From contig DBDK01000008.1 in assembly GCA_002293535.1 (NCBI GenBank), forward strand, positions 62,001 through 126,000: a DNA stretch of 64,000 nt, in the 5' to 3' direction. Source of the DNA: Alistipes sp. UBA934. Its GTDB lineage: Bacteria; Bacteroidota; Bacteroidia; Bacteroidales; Rikenellaceae. Below are positions 9,139-19,059 of this stretch, in pieces. The translations under genes were made by a program, and so were the position numbers. The first letter of the stretch is position 1. Each line of letters starts with the position of its first letter. The notes under the pieces are model-generated. The model was not told the origin of the DNA. It made no database searches and worked only from the letters and a program-made list of their open reading frames with translations.

Positions 9139-11981
9139 TACAAATAGCGTCCAGTGTAACTCTCAGGGCATTTTTTGAGTTCTGCGGGCGTACCTTGGAA
9201 CACCACGTTGCCTCCCTCAGCACCACCCTCAGGCCCAAGGTCGATCACGTGGTCGGCACAACGGATAACGTCTGGATTATGTTCAATGATAACCACTGAA
9301 TGTCCTTTAACTATCAATGCGTTAAGCGATGCCAGCAGCTTGTTTATATCGTGAAAATGAAGTCCCGTCGTGGGTTCGTCGAAAATGAACATCAACCGCC
9401 CCTCGGAACTATCCTTGAGAAGGAACGAAGCCAGCTTAACTCGCTGACTCTCACCACCTGAAAGCGTCGAAGACGACTGTCCCAGCTTGACATACCCCAA
9501 GCCTACACTCTGCAACGCTCCAAGCCGCTCGACAATGCGTCGCGTTGTTGCCGAAGGATCTGCTCCGAAGAATGTAATTGCCTCATCGACAGTCATTTCA
9601 AGCACCTCGAAAATATTTTTGTCACGATATCGTACCTCTAAAACCTCGTCTTTGAACCGACGTCCTCCACAAGCCTCGCACGTAAGTTCCACATCGGCCA
9701 TAAATTGCATCTCGACGTGTATAACTCCCTCACCCTGACACTCTTCGCACCTTCCGCCCGTCGTGTTGAATGAGAAAAACGCCGGCGGCATCGCATTGTG
9801 TTTCGCATAAGGCTGGTCGGCAAAAAGCTTGCGTATTTCGTCATAAGCCTTTACGTAAGTCACTGGGTTAGAGCGCGATGAACGACCGATCGGATTCTGA
9901 TCGATCATCTCCACGCCCGAAAGCAACTTGAAATCGCCCTCCATTGAAGAGTAACTACCTGGTTTTAAGCCTGTTTCGTTAAGCAAGCGGCGCAATGCAG
10001 GATACAAAACCCCACGAACGAGAGATGACTTGCCACTACCACTAACGCCTGTAACACAAGTCATTACACCCAACGGAAATTTTACATCGATACCCTTGAG
10101 GTTGTTTTCGCGCACACCTTTCAATTCAACGTAATTGCTCCAGCCGCGCGGATTCTTCGGAGGTTCGATCCTTCGCCGGCCGGTCAAATAGTCCGCAGTG
10201 AGGCTATTCGGAGCTTTCAAAAGTCCCTTGAAATCACCACTATACACAATTTCACCGCCGCGATCACCTGCCTCAGGGCCGATGTCGATAATCTGATCCG
10301 AGGCACGCATCGTAGCCTCGTCGTGCTCTACCACGATGAGCGTGTTGCCCAGGTCGCGAAGTTGTTTTAGAACACCGATAAGTTGCTCTGTATCACGTGG
10401 ATGCAAGCCAATACTCGGTTCGTCCAGTATGTAAAGCGAGCCTACCAAATTGCTGCCCAACGACGCCGAAAGGTTGATTCGCTGGCTCTCGCCGCCCGAA
10501 AGAGTCGAGGAGAGACGGTCGAGCGTCAGATAGCCAAGTCCCACATCTGCAAGATATTGCAGGCGATTCGTTATCTCCGTGAGCAGTCTTTCGCCCGCCG
10601 CATGATCGTGATCGTCGAGCTCATATCCGGAGCCGGAACCCGCCGCAAGACCTGCAAAAAATTCGCGCAACTCACTGACTCTCATTGCCACAAGTTCGGT
10701 AATAGATTTCCCGCCGACCTTGACCCAATAGGCCTCCTTGCGCAGTCGCCCGCCACCGCAATCAGGACAGATAGTTTTTCCCGTATACCGCGACAACATC
10801 ACTCGATACTGAATTTTATATCGCTCACTTTCAAGGTATTGAAAAAATCTGTCGAGCCCTTTGAAATATTTATTGCCTGTCCACAGCAGTCGTTTTTGCT
10901 CCGGCGTAAGTTCGAAATAGGGCGCGTGGATTGGAAAATCGAACTTATAAGCGTTGTCCACCAGCTGCTGGCGCCACCAACCCATCGTTTCGCCGCGCCA
11001 CGCTGCAATCGCCTCATTATAAATGCTTTTGGTTTTATCAGGTACCACCAAATCTTCGTCAATGCCAGTTACCCGCCCGTAACCCTCGCAGCGCGGACAC
11101 GCTCCCAGTGGATTGTTGAAGCTGAAAAGATGCTCCGTGGGTGGCTCGAACGTGATTCCGTCCATCTCCAAGCGCGACGAAAATTCCTGAATCGTGGGTT
11201 CAACGCCCATCTGCCCTACCCCGATAATTATCTTACAAACACCTGACCCATAGCTGAATGCACGAGCAACAGAGTCTCCTGCACGCGAACGAAAATCGTC
11301 GTCCAACGACACTTTCAGGCGGTCGATCACGATGTCCATCTCAGGAGCAGAGGAGACTTCTGAAGAAGTGCCATCCAACAAAGGCAACACATCTTCAATC
11401 GTCTGAACCTCACCGCGATACCATACTCTTTGAATACCCTCACCCAAAAGTACCGTTAGCCGTTCGATGATTCCCTGCCCTGCACCTAAAACAAGCGGAG
11501 CAGCAACTATAACTCGTTCGCCCTCAGGCAGTGAAGACATATAAGAAACTACATCATCGACGGAATAGCTGCGTACTTCTCGGCCCGAAACCGGCGAAAA
11601 AGTGTGTCCTATGCGCGCAAAAAGCAGCTTAAGGTAGTCGTAAATCTCGGTCGAGGTGCCAACCGTCGATCGCGGATTGCGCGTATTGACCTTCTGTTCA
11701 ATGGCGATAGCCGGCGCAATGCCCGAAATAAAATCGACATCGGGCTTGTCGATACGCCCCAAGAACTGCCGCGCATAGGCCGACAGACTCTCGACATAGC
11801 GCCGCTGCCCCTCGGCGAAAATGGTGTCGAACGCCAGCGTAGATTTGCCCGATCCGCTCAACCCTGTCACCACAACCAACTGATTATGAGGAATTTTTAC
11901 CTCTATATTTTTGAGGTTGTGAACCCTCGCGCCTTTAATATGTATCTGGTTTTGCCCCAAAGTTTCGTGTAATTTTTTCAC
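9138..11981 (-). CDS. uvrA: Excinuclease ABC subunit UvrA
   Basis: Damage-recognition ATPase of nucleotide excision repair, 947 residues, full length. It has two ABC ATPase halves: Walker A GLSGSGKST (about 40-48) and GVSGSGKSS, with two signature LSGGESQRI/V motifs. Zinc modules are visible as CPRCEGYGR, CPDCGGGRL, CEECQGEG and CEACGGRR. The start is not ATG: the frame opens with GTG at 11981, which overlaps the end of pyrI by 47 nt; a TTG seven codons later is an alternative. No ATG occurs before the conserved GARVHNLKN motif. Confidence 0.96.
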   Translation of the reverse strand: MKKLHETLGQNQIHIKGARVHNLKNIEVKIPHNQLVVVTGLSGSGKSTLAFDTIFAEGQRRYVESLSAYARQFLGRIDKPDVDFISGIAPAIAIEQKVNTRNPRSTVGTSTEIYDYLKLLFARIGHTFSPVSGREVRSYSVDDVVSYMSSLPEGERVIVAAPLVLGAGQGIIERLTVLLGEGIQRVWYRGEVQTIEDVLPLLDGTSSEVSSAPEMDIVIDRLKVSLDDDFRSRAGDSVARAFSYGSGVCKIIIGVGQMGVEPTIQEFSSRLEMDGITFEPPTEHLFSFNNPLGACPRCEGYGRVTGIDEDLVVPDKTKSIYNEAIAAWRGETMGWWRQQLVDNAYKFDFPIHAPYFELTPEQKRLLWTGNKYFKGLDRFFQYLESERYKIQYRVMLSRYTGKTICPDCGGGRLRKEAYWVKVGGKSITELVAMRVSELREFFAGLAAGSGSGYELDDHDHAAGERLLTEITNRLQYLADVGLGYLTLDRLSSTLSGGESQRINLSASLGSNLVGSLYILDEPSIGLHPRDTEQLIGVLKQLRDLGNTLIVVEHDEATMRASDQIIDIGPEAGDRGGEIVYSGDFKGLLKAPNSLTADYLTGRRRIEPPKNPRGWSNYVELKGVRENNLKGIDVKFPLGVMTCVTGVSGSGKSSLVRGVLYPALRRLLNETGLKPGSYSSMEGDFKLLSGVEMIDQNPIGRSSRSNPVTYVKAYDEIRKLFADQPYAKHNAMPPAFFSFNTTGGRCEECQGEGVIHVEMQFMADVELTCEACGGRRFKDEVLEVRYRDKNIFEVLEMTVDEAITFFGADPSATTRRIVERLGALQSVGLGYVKLGQSSSTLSGGESQRVKLASFLLKDSSEGRLMFIFDEPTTGLHFHDINKLLASLNALIVKGHSVVIIEHNPDVIRCADHVIDLGPEGGAEGGNVVFQGTPAELKKCPESYTGRYL

Positions 11982-12408
11982 AGTAACGGCACCTCAACAC
12001 CACCTCACCAGCCTCAGAAACCACATCGAACGCCGTCTCGACGGGCTGATGGTTGGTAACGCACATCGGGTTGGCGCACTTCACGAAACCCTCTATACGG
12101 GCCGGTACCTCCACACGACGCTTCTCCACCACAGTAAAGTTACGGATCGTGTTCACCCTCGCTTCGGGAGCGAAAAGCGCGATCCTGTCTATCTCGTGCA
12201 TAGCGGGATAGCGGTCGGAGATCTTGATGATCGCCTTTGTTCCCATAGCGGCACTTTCGAGGTTCGTACCTATGGTCATTCGGTGCTCGGTGTCGCGATC
12301 GAGGCCCATTATGTTTATTATTTTGAAAAGGGCCGAGGGTGGAATGCGATCGATCACCGTTCCATTCTCTATCAGCCTGACTTCCATTGTTTTATCCTGT
12401 CCAGCCAT
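11935..12408 (-). CDS. pyrI: Aspartate carbamoyltransferase regulatory chain
   Basis: Allosteric regulatory subunit that binds nucleotides and joins PyrB trimers into the ATCase holoenzyme of pyrimidine synthesis. The 157 residues have an N-terminal nucleotide-binding domain (GTVIDRIPP) and a C-terminal zinc domain with four cysteines at 111, 116, 140 and 143 (CANPMC, CRYC). The ATG at 12408 is preferred over an internal ATG at 12387 because GGAGG, a rare good Shine-Dalgarno for this phylum, lies just upstream. It follows pyrB by 12 nt, and its end overlaps the uvrA start. Confidence 0.96.
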   Translation of the reverse strand: MAGQDKTMEVRLIENGTVIDRIPPSALFKIINIMGLDRDTEHRMTIGTNLESAAMGTKAIIKISDRYPAMHEIDRIALFAPEARVNTIRNFTVVEKRRVEVPARIEGFVKCANPMCVTNHQPVETAFDVVSEAGEVVLRCRYCEKITRNFGAKPDTY

Positions 12409-12420
12409 TCTCTGCCCTCC

Positions 12421-13350
12421 CTATTTTTTAGCCCCCAATAGGTAACAAATTATCGCCATTCGCGCCCACACGCCATTGCGCACCTGTTCGAAATAGTATG
12501 CGTGAGGATCGTTGTCCACATCGGTTGCGATTTCTCCGACCCTTGGCAGTGGATGCAGAATTTTCATCGTATCCTTCACTCCCTCAAGCATTTCGCGACG
12601 CAGGACGTAAGCATTTTTGACCCTTTCGTACTCCATCGGATCGTTGAAACGTTCCTTTTGGATTCGTGTCATATAAACGATATCCTCATCGGCCATATTG
12701 CCTTCAAGTTCGGTCAATTCCCTATATTTTAGCCCTCTCTCGTCCAGCAGGCGCTTGTATTCGGCGGGCATTCGCAGCTCCGCAGGCGAGACGAATGTAA
12801 ATTCCGTATTGAAATGCGAGAGAGCCTCCAGCAACGAGTGCACCGTGCGGCCATACTTCAAGTCGCCGACCATCATAATGCGCAGTCCGTCGAGCCGTCC
12901 TTGCGTTTTCTTTATCGAATAGAGGTCGAGAAGCGTCTGAGACGGGTGTTGATTGGCACCGTCGCCCGCATTCACCACCGGCACTCCGGCTACCTCGCTG
13001 GCATATCGCGCTGCTCCTTCGAGCGTGTGGCGCATCACGATCATATCGCAATAGCTCGTGATCACCGAGATCGTGTCGTGCAGAGTTTCGCCCTTGGAGA
13101 CGCTGGTGTTGTTCGCATCCGAAAAGCCTATAACTCTGGCTCCCAGTCGGTTGATTGCACTCTCGAAGCTAAGTCTCGTGCGGGTCGAGGGCTCGAAAAA
13201 CAGCGTTGCGATGACCTTCCCTTCGAGCAGTCTGTGCCCATCCGGACGCCGTTGCTGGGGCTGGCGCTCGAAATCGGCTGCCAGCTCCATTATTCGCAGG
13301 ATCTCCTCTTTGGAGAAATCCGTGATCGATATTAAACTCGGATTTTTCAT
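12421..13350 (-). CDS. pyrB: Aspartate carbamoyltransferase catalytic chain
   Basis: Condenses carbamoyl phosphate with aspartate, the first committed step of pyrimidine synthesis. The 309 residues carry the carbamoyl-phosphate loop [13 protein letters not shown] (about 51-63), [12 protein letters not shown], the aspartate-domain motif [14 protein letters not shown], and HPLPRV near the C-terminus. The ATG overlaps the stop of the upstream IMPACT-family gene by 4 nt. pyrI follows directly, as expected for a class B ATCase. Confidence 0.97.
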   Translation of the reverse strand: MKNPSLISITDFSKEEILRIMELAADFERQPQQRRPDGHRLLEGKVIATLFFEPSTRTRLSFESAINRLGARVIGFSDANNTSVSKGETLHDTISVITSYCDMIVMRHTLEGAARYASEVAGVPVVNAGDGANQHPSQTLLDLYSIKKTQGRLDGLRIMMVGDLKYGRTVHSLLEALSHFNTEFTFVSPAELRMPAEYKRLLDERGLKYRELTELEGNMADEDIVYMTRIQKERFNDPMEYERVKNAYVLRREMLEGVKDTMKILHPLPRVGEIATDVDNDPHAYYFEQVRNGVWARMAIICYLLGAKK

Positions 13351-13769
13351 ATCGCTGCGGCCGTTGCCGCTTTTTCAATAATTTTTGCCTCCGTCAGTGC
13401 CTTCGCTGCCGCCTCTTTGTAGGCCGCTATCAATCCCGGCACACCCAATTTTTTGCCTCCGAACCACCTCACCACCGCCACCAGGCAATCGCTCACCCCC
13501 ACCGACATCATCCTGCCCAAGATCGGTCTACCCGCCGAGCCGCTGGGTTCGCCGTTGTCGCTTGCAGCCCAAATATCGCCTCGCGGTCCCAATCTGAATG
13601 CGTAACATATATGCGTCGCTTCCGGAAATTCCTCTCGCAGTCTCTTCAAATGCGCCCTAACCTCCGTTTCGCTCGTCACTGGGAATGCAAACGCACGAAA
13701 TTTGCTGCTACGCTCCTTCAGAATTGCCTCGGCCGGTGCCTCAATGGTTTTATACTTACCTGACTGCAC
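13347..13769 (-). CDS. IMPACT/YigZ-family protein, short form
   Basis: Homologue of the YigZ/IMPACT family, whose bacterial function is poorly defined (ribosome or stress links are proposed). Recognisable are [10 protein letters not shown], the [11 protein letters not shown] segment, [14 protein letters not shown] and [16 protein letters not shown]. No ATG lies near the beginning of homology; a GTG at 13769 gives 140 residues and overlaps the lepB stop by 14 nt. The frame is open upstream to 13916, but that part is antisense-free lepB sequence in another frame and shows no homology. The protein ends right after the conserved domain, so the DUF1949 domain of the usual ~200-residue form is absent. 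Confidence 0.8.
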   Translation of the reverse strand: MQSGKYKTIEAPAEAILKERSSKFRAFAFPVTSETEVRAHLKRLREEFPEATHICYAFRLGPRGDIWAASDNGEPSGSAGRPILGRMMSVGVSDCLVAVVRWFGGKKLGVPGLIAAYKEAAAKALTEAKIIEKAATAAAI

Positions 13770-14862
13770 GAAACATCTTGTTCCAGCGTATCTTTCCGTT
13801 GAACCAACCTTTCTCTTTGTCGAGTGACAGCCACACGAACGATGCTTTGCCAACCACGTGATCCTCAGGAACAAAACCCCAGTAACGCGAGTCCAGAGAG
13901 TTTTGCCTGTTGTCACCCATCATCCAGTAGTAGTTCATCCGGAACGTATATTCTGTCTCCGCCACACCGTTAATATATATCACACCGTCACGCACTTCAA
14001 GTTCATTCTCTTCGTATTCGTCTATGATGCGGCGATATAGCGGTAAATTATTAAGTGTCAAAACAACTGTCGATCCTTTTGCCGGAATCCACAGCGGGCC
14101 GAAGTCGGTTTCCGTCCACTGGTTATCCGTCGTGTTGGGAAAAATCTCTGTGCTGCTGCCGCGCTCATACTGCTCGACATATACCACATTGCTCATCGCG
14201 CGCATCTTTTCGAGGTTCGCTTCGGTAAGCGGTAACAGGTACTCTCCCGTGGGGGGATTGTAATAAACGTCTTCTTGCGTGATGCCCAGATCGGCAAGCG
14301 TTTTACTGGGAAACGGTGTATCGGTTGAGACGTAATACATCTGTTGCAAGCCTGATATCGGCTTCTGAGCCACGCCATTAACATACACTTGCGAGGCCAC
14401 GATCTGCAAACTGTCGCCGGGCAAAGCGATACAACGCTTGACGTAATTCTCCCTTTTGCCCACTGGCCGCGCAATCATCGTGTCGGCCGGATAATTGAAC
14501 ACCACCACGTCATCCCTTTTCAGTCTCTTCAGGCTTCCCAAGCGCCTATAACGCCAGTGCACGGCCTCAGAGTAGGATTTTGCACCCGTCTTCGAAAGCG
14601 GCATCGTGTTATGAACGAGCGGCACTGCCAACGGGGTGTTAGGTAATTTTGGGCCGTATGTCAGCTTGCTAACGTAAAGATAATCACCCACAAGCAACGT
14701 TTTTTCCATCGACGGTGAGGGGATCACATACATCTGGAATACGAAAATATGAACCAGCGTCGCCACCACAACTGCAAAAACGATCGCCTCCACCCACTCC
14801 AGCACGACCCTCAGCGCCGGGTGTTTTTCGCGTAACTTCGGAAAAAGAACTATTTTTTTCAT
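13756..14862 (-). CDS. lepB: Signal peptidase I
   Basis: Membrane-bound Ser/Lys endopeptidase that removes signal peptides from exported proteins. Residues about 21-45 form the membrane anchor. The catalytic serine is in PSPSMEKTLLVGDYL (Ser51) and the general-base lysine precedes RCIALPGDS (Lys142). The last signature is MMGDNRQNSLDSRYWG. At 368 residues it carries a large insert between the Lys and GDN boxes, as in other Bacteroidota. The ATG at 14862 overlaps the dapB stop by 4 nt (ATGA). Confidence 0.95.
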   Translation of the reverse strand: MKKIVLFPKLREKHPALRVVLEWVEAIVFAVVVATLVHIFVFQMYVIPSPSMEKTLLVGDYLYVSKLTYGPKLPNTPLAVPLVHNTMPLSKTGAKSYSEAVHWRYRRLGSLKRLKRDDVVVFNYPADTMIARPVGKRENYVKRCIALPGDSLQIVASQVYVNGVAQKPISGLQQMYYVSTDTPFPSKTLADLGITQEDVYYNPPTGEYLLPLTEANLEKMRAMSNVVYVEQYERGSSTEIFPNTTDNQWTETDFGPLWIPAKGSTVVLTLNNLPLYRRIIDEYEENELEVRDGVIYINGVAETEYTFRMNYYWMMGDNRQNSLDSRYWGFVPEDHVVGKASFVWLSLDKEKGWFNGKIRWNKMFRAVR

Positions 14863-15617
14863 AGGTTCAATAAGTCTTTCATTGTAAACATACCTCCTTC
14901 ACCAGCCTCCACGCTTGAGGTCAGGAACTCTCCCGCCATCACTGCTCCCATTGCCAGCCCGGAGCGATTTTTTATGTTATGAGTCAGCGTGATAGAATCA
15001 ACCGGAGACTCGTAAGTTACCGTATGAGTACCCGGAGCTACGCTTCGCCTGACCGACACTACTTCAAGCTCTCCCGGCTCCGTCGTAGTTCCTCCCACCC
15101 AGCTCGTTTTCCTCTCCAGTGCCGCCACAATATCCTCTGCCATCGTTATGGCCGTTCCGCTCGGCGCATCCTTTTTTTCGGTGTGGTGCGTCTCCTCGAT
15201 GGTCACATCGTACTCCGGGAAACGGTTCATCATTCGTGCCAATTGCCGATTGATCTCGAAGACCACATTCACCCCTATGGAGTAGTTGGAGGAATAAAAA
15301 AATGCTCCGCCCCGTTCTTTGCAAAGCGCCTCTACCTCAGGCAAATGCGCCGTCCAGGCCGTTGTTCCACATACTACCGGCACTCCGGCTTCGATACACA
15401 TTTTGATATTCTCCAAGGCCGCGCCGGGCGTCGAAAACTCGAACGCTACATCCACTCCAATGGCAGAGACATCCACATCTGAAACTTTCGCGTAGCACGA
15501 CTCGCCGTCGGCATTCCGAGCTTCATCTACTATCGCCACCACTTCGTGCCCCCGCTCGCGCAGAATTTGCTCGATCGCGTGACCCATCTTGCCGTATCCG
15601 ATTATCGCTGCTTTCAT
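14859..15617 (-). CDS. dapB: 4-hydroxy-tetrahydrodipicolinate reductase
   Basis: NAD(P)H-dependent reductase of the lysine/diaminopimelate pathway, supplying peptidoglycan precursor. From ATG 15617 it has 252 residues: Rossmann motif IIGYGKMGH (about 5-13), FSTPGA, GTTAW, and the substrate and catalytic loop [15 protein letters not shown]. An open extension to 15755 lies inside gltX and has no homology, so the internal ATG is used. The start overlaps the gltX stop by 4 nt. Confidence 0.95.
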   Translation of the reverse strand: MKAAIIGYGKMGHAIEQILRERGHEVVAIVDEARNADGESCYAKVSDVDVSAIGVDVAFEFSTPGAALENIKMCIEAGVPVVCGTTAWTAHLPEVEALCKERGGAFFYSSNYSIGVNVVFEINRQLARMMNRFPEYDVTIEETHHTEKKDAPSGTAITMAEDIVAALERKTSWVGGTTTEPGELEVVSVRRSVAPGTHTVTYESPVDSITLTHNIKNRSGLAMGAVMAGEFLTSSVEAGEGGMFTMKDLLNL

Positions 15618-17167
15618 AACCTTCCAAGTGCGTTGTCTATGCGAAAAATGGTTTCGGGTTTGCCTATAAGTTCGCAAATTTCGGCCAGTCCGGGACCCAT
15701 CGACGCCCCCACGAGCGCCAGCCTCAAAGAATTCATCACCTGTCCCATCGGCCATTCACGCCGTTCTATCTCGCTGTGTATCAACTCTTCCAGGTGCGCT
15801 GCCGAAAAATCGACCTCACCCGCCAACATATCTCTCAGTGCCGCGATCCTTTTCGGATTTTCGCCGCCGCCCCCTTTCCAGAACTTCGCCACCGCCTTTT
15901 CGTCATAAACGATGGGGGCCACGAAAAAGTATGACGACAGCTCCCACAGGTCGTTCACAAACGTCGCTCGCTCTTTCACAAGCCCCACGACGCGCTCTAT
16001 CTTGTCACGCTCCCAAGCGATTCCTTTCTCTAACAGTATGGGTATAAACTCATTAGTCAGTTCGGCGTTGCTCTTCGTATGCATATACTGTTGGTTGAAC
16101 CAGCGCGCTTTTTCGGGTTGGAATCTCGCACCCGACTTCGAAACACGGTCGAGCGAAAACTGCTCCACGAGCTCTTGCATCGAGAAAATCTCCTGCTCCG
16201 TGCCCGGATTCCAACCCAGTAACGCCAACATATTCACGAACGCCTCCGGAAAATAGCCATCCTCTTTGTAGCCGGCCGAAATCTCTCCTTCGGGCGAGAT
16301 CCATCTTAGCGGAAAAACCGGAAAGCCCAGCTTGTCGCCGTCTCGCTTGCTCAACTTTCCCTGTCCCGTCGGCTTAAGCAGTAGCGGCAAATGAGCAAAC
16401 AACGGTTGCGTTTCCGTCCATCCGAATGCTTTATACAGAAGATAATGCAACGGCAGCGACGGCAACCATTCTTCGCCTCTGATCACGTGCGAGATTTCCA
16501 TCAGGTGGTCATCCACGATGTTTGCCAGATGATAGGTAGGCAGCTCGTCCGACGACTTCCACAGCACCTTGTCGTCCAGCGTGGAGGAGTTTATAGTCAC
16601 CTCGCCACGGATCAGATCGTGCATTACAACATCCTCGTTCTCAGGCATTTTGAATCGCACCACATACTGGTCACCGCGGGCTATTCTCGCCTTGACCTCC
16701 TCCGCCGGCAACCTCAAAGAAGTCTCCAGTCCCTCACGAACCTCAAAATTATAAGCAAACTTTCCTCCCGCCGCCTCGGCCTTCTCTCTCAATTCCTCCA
16801 GCGCTTCGGCCGTGTCGAATGCATAATATGCATTCCCTGAGGCTATTAGATCCAGCGCATACTTCAAATATATCGCCTTTCGCTCGCTCTGCCGATAGGG
16901 TGCGTGTGGCCCTTGCGATTCAACCGAAGTGCCATCTCCTGCACCGATCCCTTCGTCAATGTGAATCCCACACCAATCCAGCGCATCCAAAATATATTGT
17001 TCTGCACCAGGTACGAACCGTTGGGAATCAGTATCTTCAACGCGTATGATGAATGTCCCCCCGTGCGCCCTCGCGAACAGATAATTATATAGCGCTGTCC
17101 TCACTCCGCCCATATGCAGCGGCCCCGTTGGCGACGGCGCAAACCTCACTCGAACTTTACCTGACAC
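15614..17167 (-). CDS. gltX: Glutamate-tRNA ligase
   Basis: Class I aminoacyl-tRNA synthetase, 517 residues. The HIGH motif appears as [11 protein letters not shown] (about 16-26) and the KMSKS motif as KLSKRDGDK. The tRNA-binding and anticodon helical domains follow. The start codon is GTG at 17167, overlapping the SIMPL gene by 11 nt; it is the only start that retains the conserved [11 protein letters not shown] strand. The window has tRNA-Gln, and I saw no glutaminyl-tRNA synthetase here, so whether this enzyme is discriminating is open. Confidence 0.96.
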   Translation of the reverse strand: MSGKVRVRFAPSPTGPLHMGGVRTALYNYLFARAHGGTFIIRVEDTDSQRFVPGAEQYILDALDWCGIHIDEGIGAGDGTSVESQGPHAPYRQSERKAIYLKYALDLIASGNAYYAFDTAEALEELREKAEAAGGKFAYNFEVREGLETSLRLPAEEVKARIARGDQYVVRFKMPENEDVVMHDLIRGEVTINSSTLDDKVLWKSSDELPTYHLANIVDDHLMEISHVIRGEEWLPSLPLHYLLYKAFGWTETQPLFAHLPLLLKPTGQGKLSKRDGDKLGFPVFPLRWISPEGEISAGYKEDGYFPEAFVNMLALLGWNPGTEQEIFSMQELVEQFSLDRVSKSGARFQPEKARWFNQQYMHTKSNAELTNEFIPILLEKGIAWERDKIERVVGLVKERATFVNDLWELSSYFFVAPIVYDEKAVAKFWKGGGGENPKRIAALRDMLAGEVDFSAAHLEELIHSEIERREWPMGQVMNSLRLALVGASMGPGLAEICELIGKPETIFRIDNALGRL

Positions 17168-17891
17168 GATACTCCAATCTTACTGTTATTCTCGCCTTTT
17201 TCAGACGGCTCGATGTGTTGAAACTTCCGCCTGCCGTGAACTCTTCGTCGGTGTTGGCTCCTGTGATCTGGAACACTCCGATGCGGGCGTTACGAACCTT
17301 GCCAAGCTTACTACCCGACTGATCTGCAATGCGCTCGGCTCTTTCTTTTGCATCCTTGGTCGCCTCTTCGATCACGTCCAACTTCAGTCCGTCGAGCTCC
17401 GAAAAATAGTAGGCCGGTTGCCACAGATCCATCTGTACACCCTGCGCGATGAGCGACGAAATCTCCTTCGATACCGCCTCCACAGCGTCCACATCGCTCG
17501 ACTCCACCACAAATTCCTGACTCAGCTGATAGCCCGTGAACCGTTGGCCGGTGTAGTTCCCACCGGAGTACATCGATTCGTACATCTTATTGACATTCAC
17601 GAACATAAAGTCCACTGCATCCGCTGCTACTCCTCGCGACGTGATGAAATCCAACACCGCAGCCTTGCTTTTTTCTATGCGTGCATAGCCTGCTTCCGGA
17701 TTCGCACTGTCAGCCGTGATGGTTCCTCTCCATACGATCTGGTCGCTGGTGAACTCCACTTCGCCAAGGCCCGTGACGGTGATCGTGTTCTGCACGCGAT
17801 ACTTGTAAGTGTATGCTGCTCCGATAATTACGGCCGAAATGATCAGCGCCAGGCCGATCCACGAAAAATCACAATTTTTTGTCTTGCTCAT
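17157..17891 (-). CDS. SIMPL domain (DUF541) membrane-anchored protein
   Basis: A 244-residue protein with one N-terminal transmembrane segment (about 11-29) and a SIMPL/DUF541 domain: [30 protein letters not shown], a Tyr-rich middle, and the helix [19 protein letters not shown] followed by a final beta strand ITVRLEYRV. Proteins of this family are periplasmic or surface-exposed and their function is largely undefined. It starts 4 nt after the ychF stop and overlaps gltX, so it belongs to the ychF-led cluster. Confidence 0.85.
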   Translation of the reverse strand: MSKTKNCDFSWIGLALIISAVIIGAAYTYKYRVQNTITVTGLGEVEFTSDQIVWRGTITADSANPEAGYARIEKSKAAVLDFITSRGVAADAVDFMFVNVNKMYESMYSGGNYTGQRFTGYQLSQEFVVESSDVDAVEAVSKEISSLIAQGVQMDLWQPAYYFSELDGLKLDVIEEATKDAKERAERIADQSGSKLGKVRNARIGVFQITGANTDEEFTAGGSFNTSSRLKKARITVRLEYRVR

Positions 17892-17895
17892 AATT

Positions 17896-18996
17896 TTACA
17901 CGTTAAATAAGAAATGCATTATGTCGCCGTCAGCTACGACGTACTCTTTTCCTTCGATCGCGATCCTGCCTGCTTCGCGTGCAGCTTTTTCGCTTCCAAG
18001 TGTCACGTAATCATTATATTTTATCACCTCTGCGCGAATGAATCCTCGCTCAAAATCGGTATGAATTATCCCTGCGGTTTGTGGTGCTTTCATCCCTCGC
18101 GTGAATGTCCAGGCACGGCTCTCGTCGGCTCCGGTCGTAAAAAACGTCTGCAGGTCGAGTAGTTTGTAGGCCGCCTTTATCAGCCGCGCCACCCCTGATT
18201 CCTCAAGCCCTATCTCGGCAAGAAACATCTGACGCTCTTCGTAGTCGTCCAATTCCGCAATATCCGCCTCAATGGCTGCCGCAACTACAATAACCTCAGC
18301 ATCTTCACCCTCTACAGCCTTTCTCACCGCATCCACATAAGCATTTCCCGTAGCCGCGCTCGCCTCATCCACGTTGCACACATACAACACCGGCTTGTCT
18401 GTCAGCAGATTAAGGTCACTTGTGAATTTCCTGTCCTCCTTGTCCAACACTACTGTTCGTGCACTCCGACCCGCCTGCAGCGCCTCCTGATAGCGCACCA
18501 GGATATCGTACGCTCGCTTGGCATTCTTATCGCCGCCGGTCTCGGCCTGCTTTTTCACCTTTCCTATACGGCTCTCCACACTCTCCAGGTCCTTGAGTTG
18601 CAGCTCCATATCTATTATTTCCTTGTCCCTCACCGGATCCACCGAGCCGTCCACGTGGGTGATGTCGCCACTGTCGAAACACCTCAACACGTGGATTATA
18701 GCGTCTGTGTTCCGTATGTTTCCAAGGAATTTGTTGCCCAGCCCTTCGCCTTTCGATGCGCCCTTGACCAGCCCCGCAATGTCCACGATCTCTATCGTCG
18801 TCGGCACGACTTTTTTCGGTTTGTCGATCTCCACCAGCTTCGTGAGCCTCTCGTCGGGCACCGTAATTACGCCCACGTTCGGTTCTATCGTGCAGAAAGG
18901 GAAGTTCGCAGCTTGCGCTTTCGCGTTTGACAGTGAGTTGAACAGGGTAGATTTTCCCACATTCGGCAGCCCCACTATTCCGCATTGTAATGCCAT
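17896..18996 (-). CDS. ychF: Redox-regulated ATPase/GTPase YchF (OLA1 family)
   Basis: Translation-associated P-loop NTPase, 366 residues. G1 is GLPNVGKST (about 9-17), G3 is DIAGLVKGASKGEGLG, and the G4 position reads NVDE instead of NKxD, the feature that gives this family ATP preference. A C-terminal TGS domain ends the protein. It heads the 11-gene cluster. An unusually good Shine-Dalgarno, GAAGGAG (19011-19005), precedes the ATG by 8 nt, which is uncommon in Bacteroidota. Confidence 0.95.
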   Translation of the reverse strand: MALQCGIVGLPNVGKSTLFNSLSNAKAQAANFPFCTIEPNVGVITVPDERLTKLVEIDKPKKVVPTTIEIVDIAGLVKGASKGEGLGNKFLGNIRNTDAIIHVLRCFDSGDITHVDGSVDPVRDKEIIDMELQLKDLESVESRIGKVKKQAETGGDKNAKRAYDILVRYQEALQAGRSARTVVLDKEDRKFTSDLNLLTDKPVLYVCNVDEASAATGNAYVDAVRKAVEGEDAEVIVVAAAIEADIAELDDYEERQMFLAEIGLEESGVARLIKAAYKLLDLQTFFTTGADESRAWTFTRGMKAPQTAGIIHTDFERGFIRAEVIKYNDYVTLGSEKAAREAGRIAIEGKEYVVADGDIMHFLFNV

Positions 18997-19004
18997 TGTC
19001 TTTG

Positions 19005-19011
19005 CTCCTTC
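19005..19011 (-). promoter_or_regulatory. Strong Shine-Dalgarno of ychF
   Basis: On the minus strand this reads GAAGGAG, 8 nt before the ychF ATG. Most genes in this window have only A/T-rich leaders, so this site stands out and supports the start choice. Confidence 0.6.
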
Positions 19012-19023
19012 GGTTTAATCGAA

Positions 19024-19051
19024 CAAAGATAGTGAAATTTTCATATCTTTG
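19024..19051. promoter_or_regulatory. Face-to-face divergent promoter elements (ychF and TonB receptor)
   Basis: CAAAGATA at 19024-19031 is TATCTTTG on the minus strand (ychF), and TATCTTTG at 19044-19051 is the plus-strand -7 element of the TonB-dependent receptor gene. Both are exact TAnnTTTG matches and are only 12 nt apart. The intervening TGAAA-T-TTTCA extends them into one nearly perfect palindrome. The receptor ATG (19060) is 9 nt past its -7 box, so its transcript would have almost no leader. Confidence 0.6.
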
Positions 19052-19059
19052 CCGATATT

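Noticed and set aside
15618..15755. N-terminal extension of dapB
   Set aside because: The added residues are gltX sequence in another frame; homology and the Rossmann motif start at the ATG at 15617.
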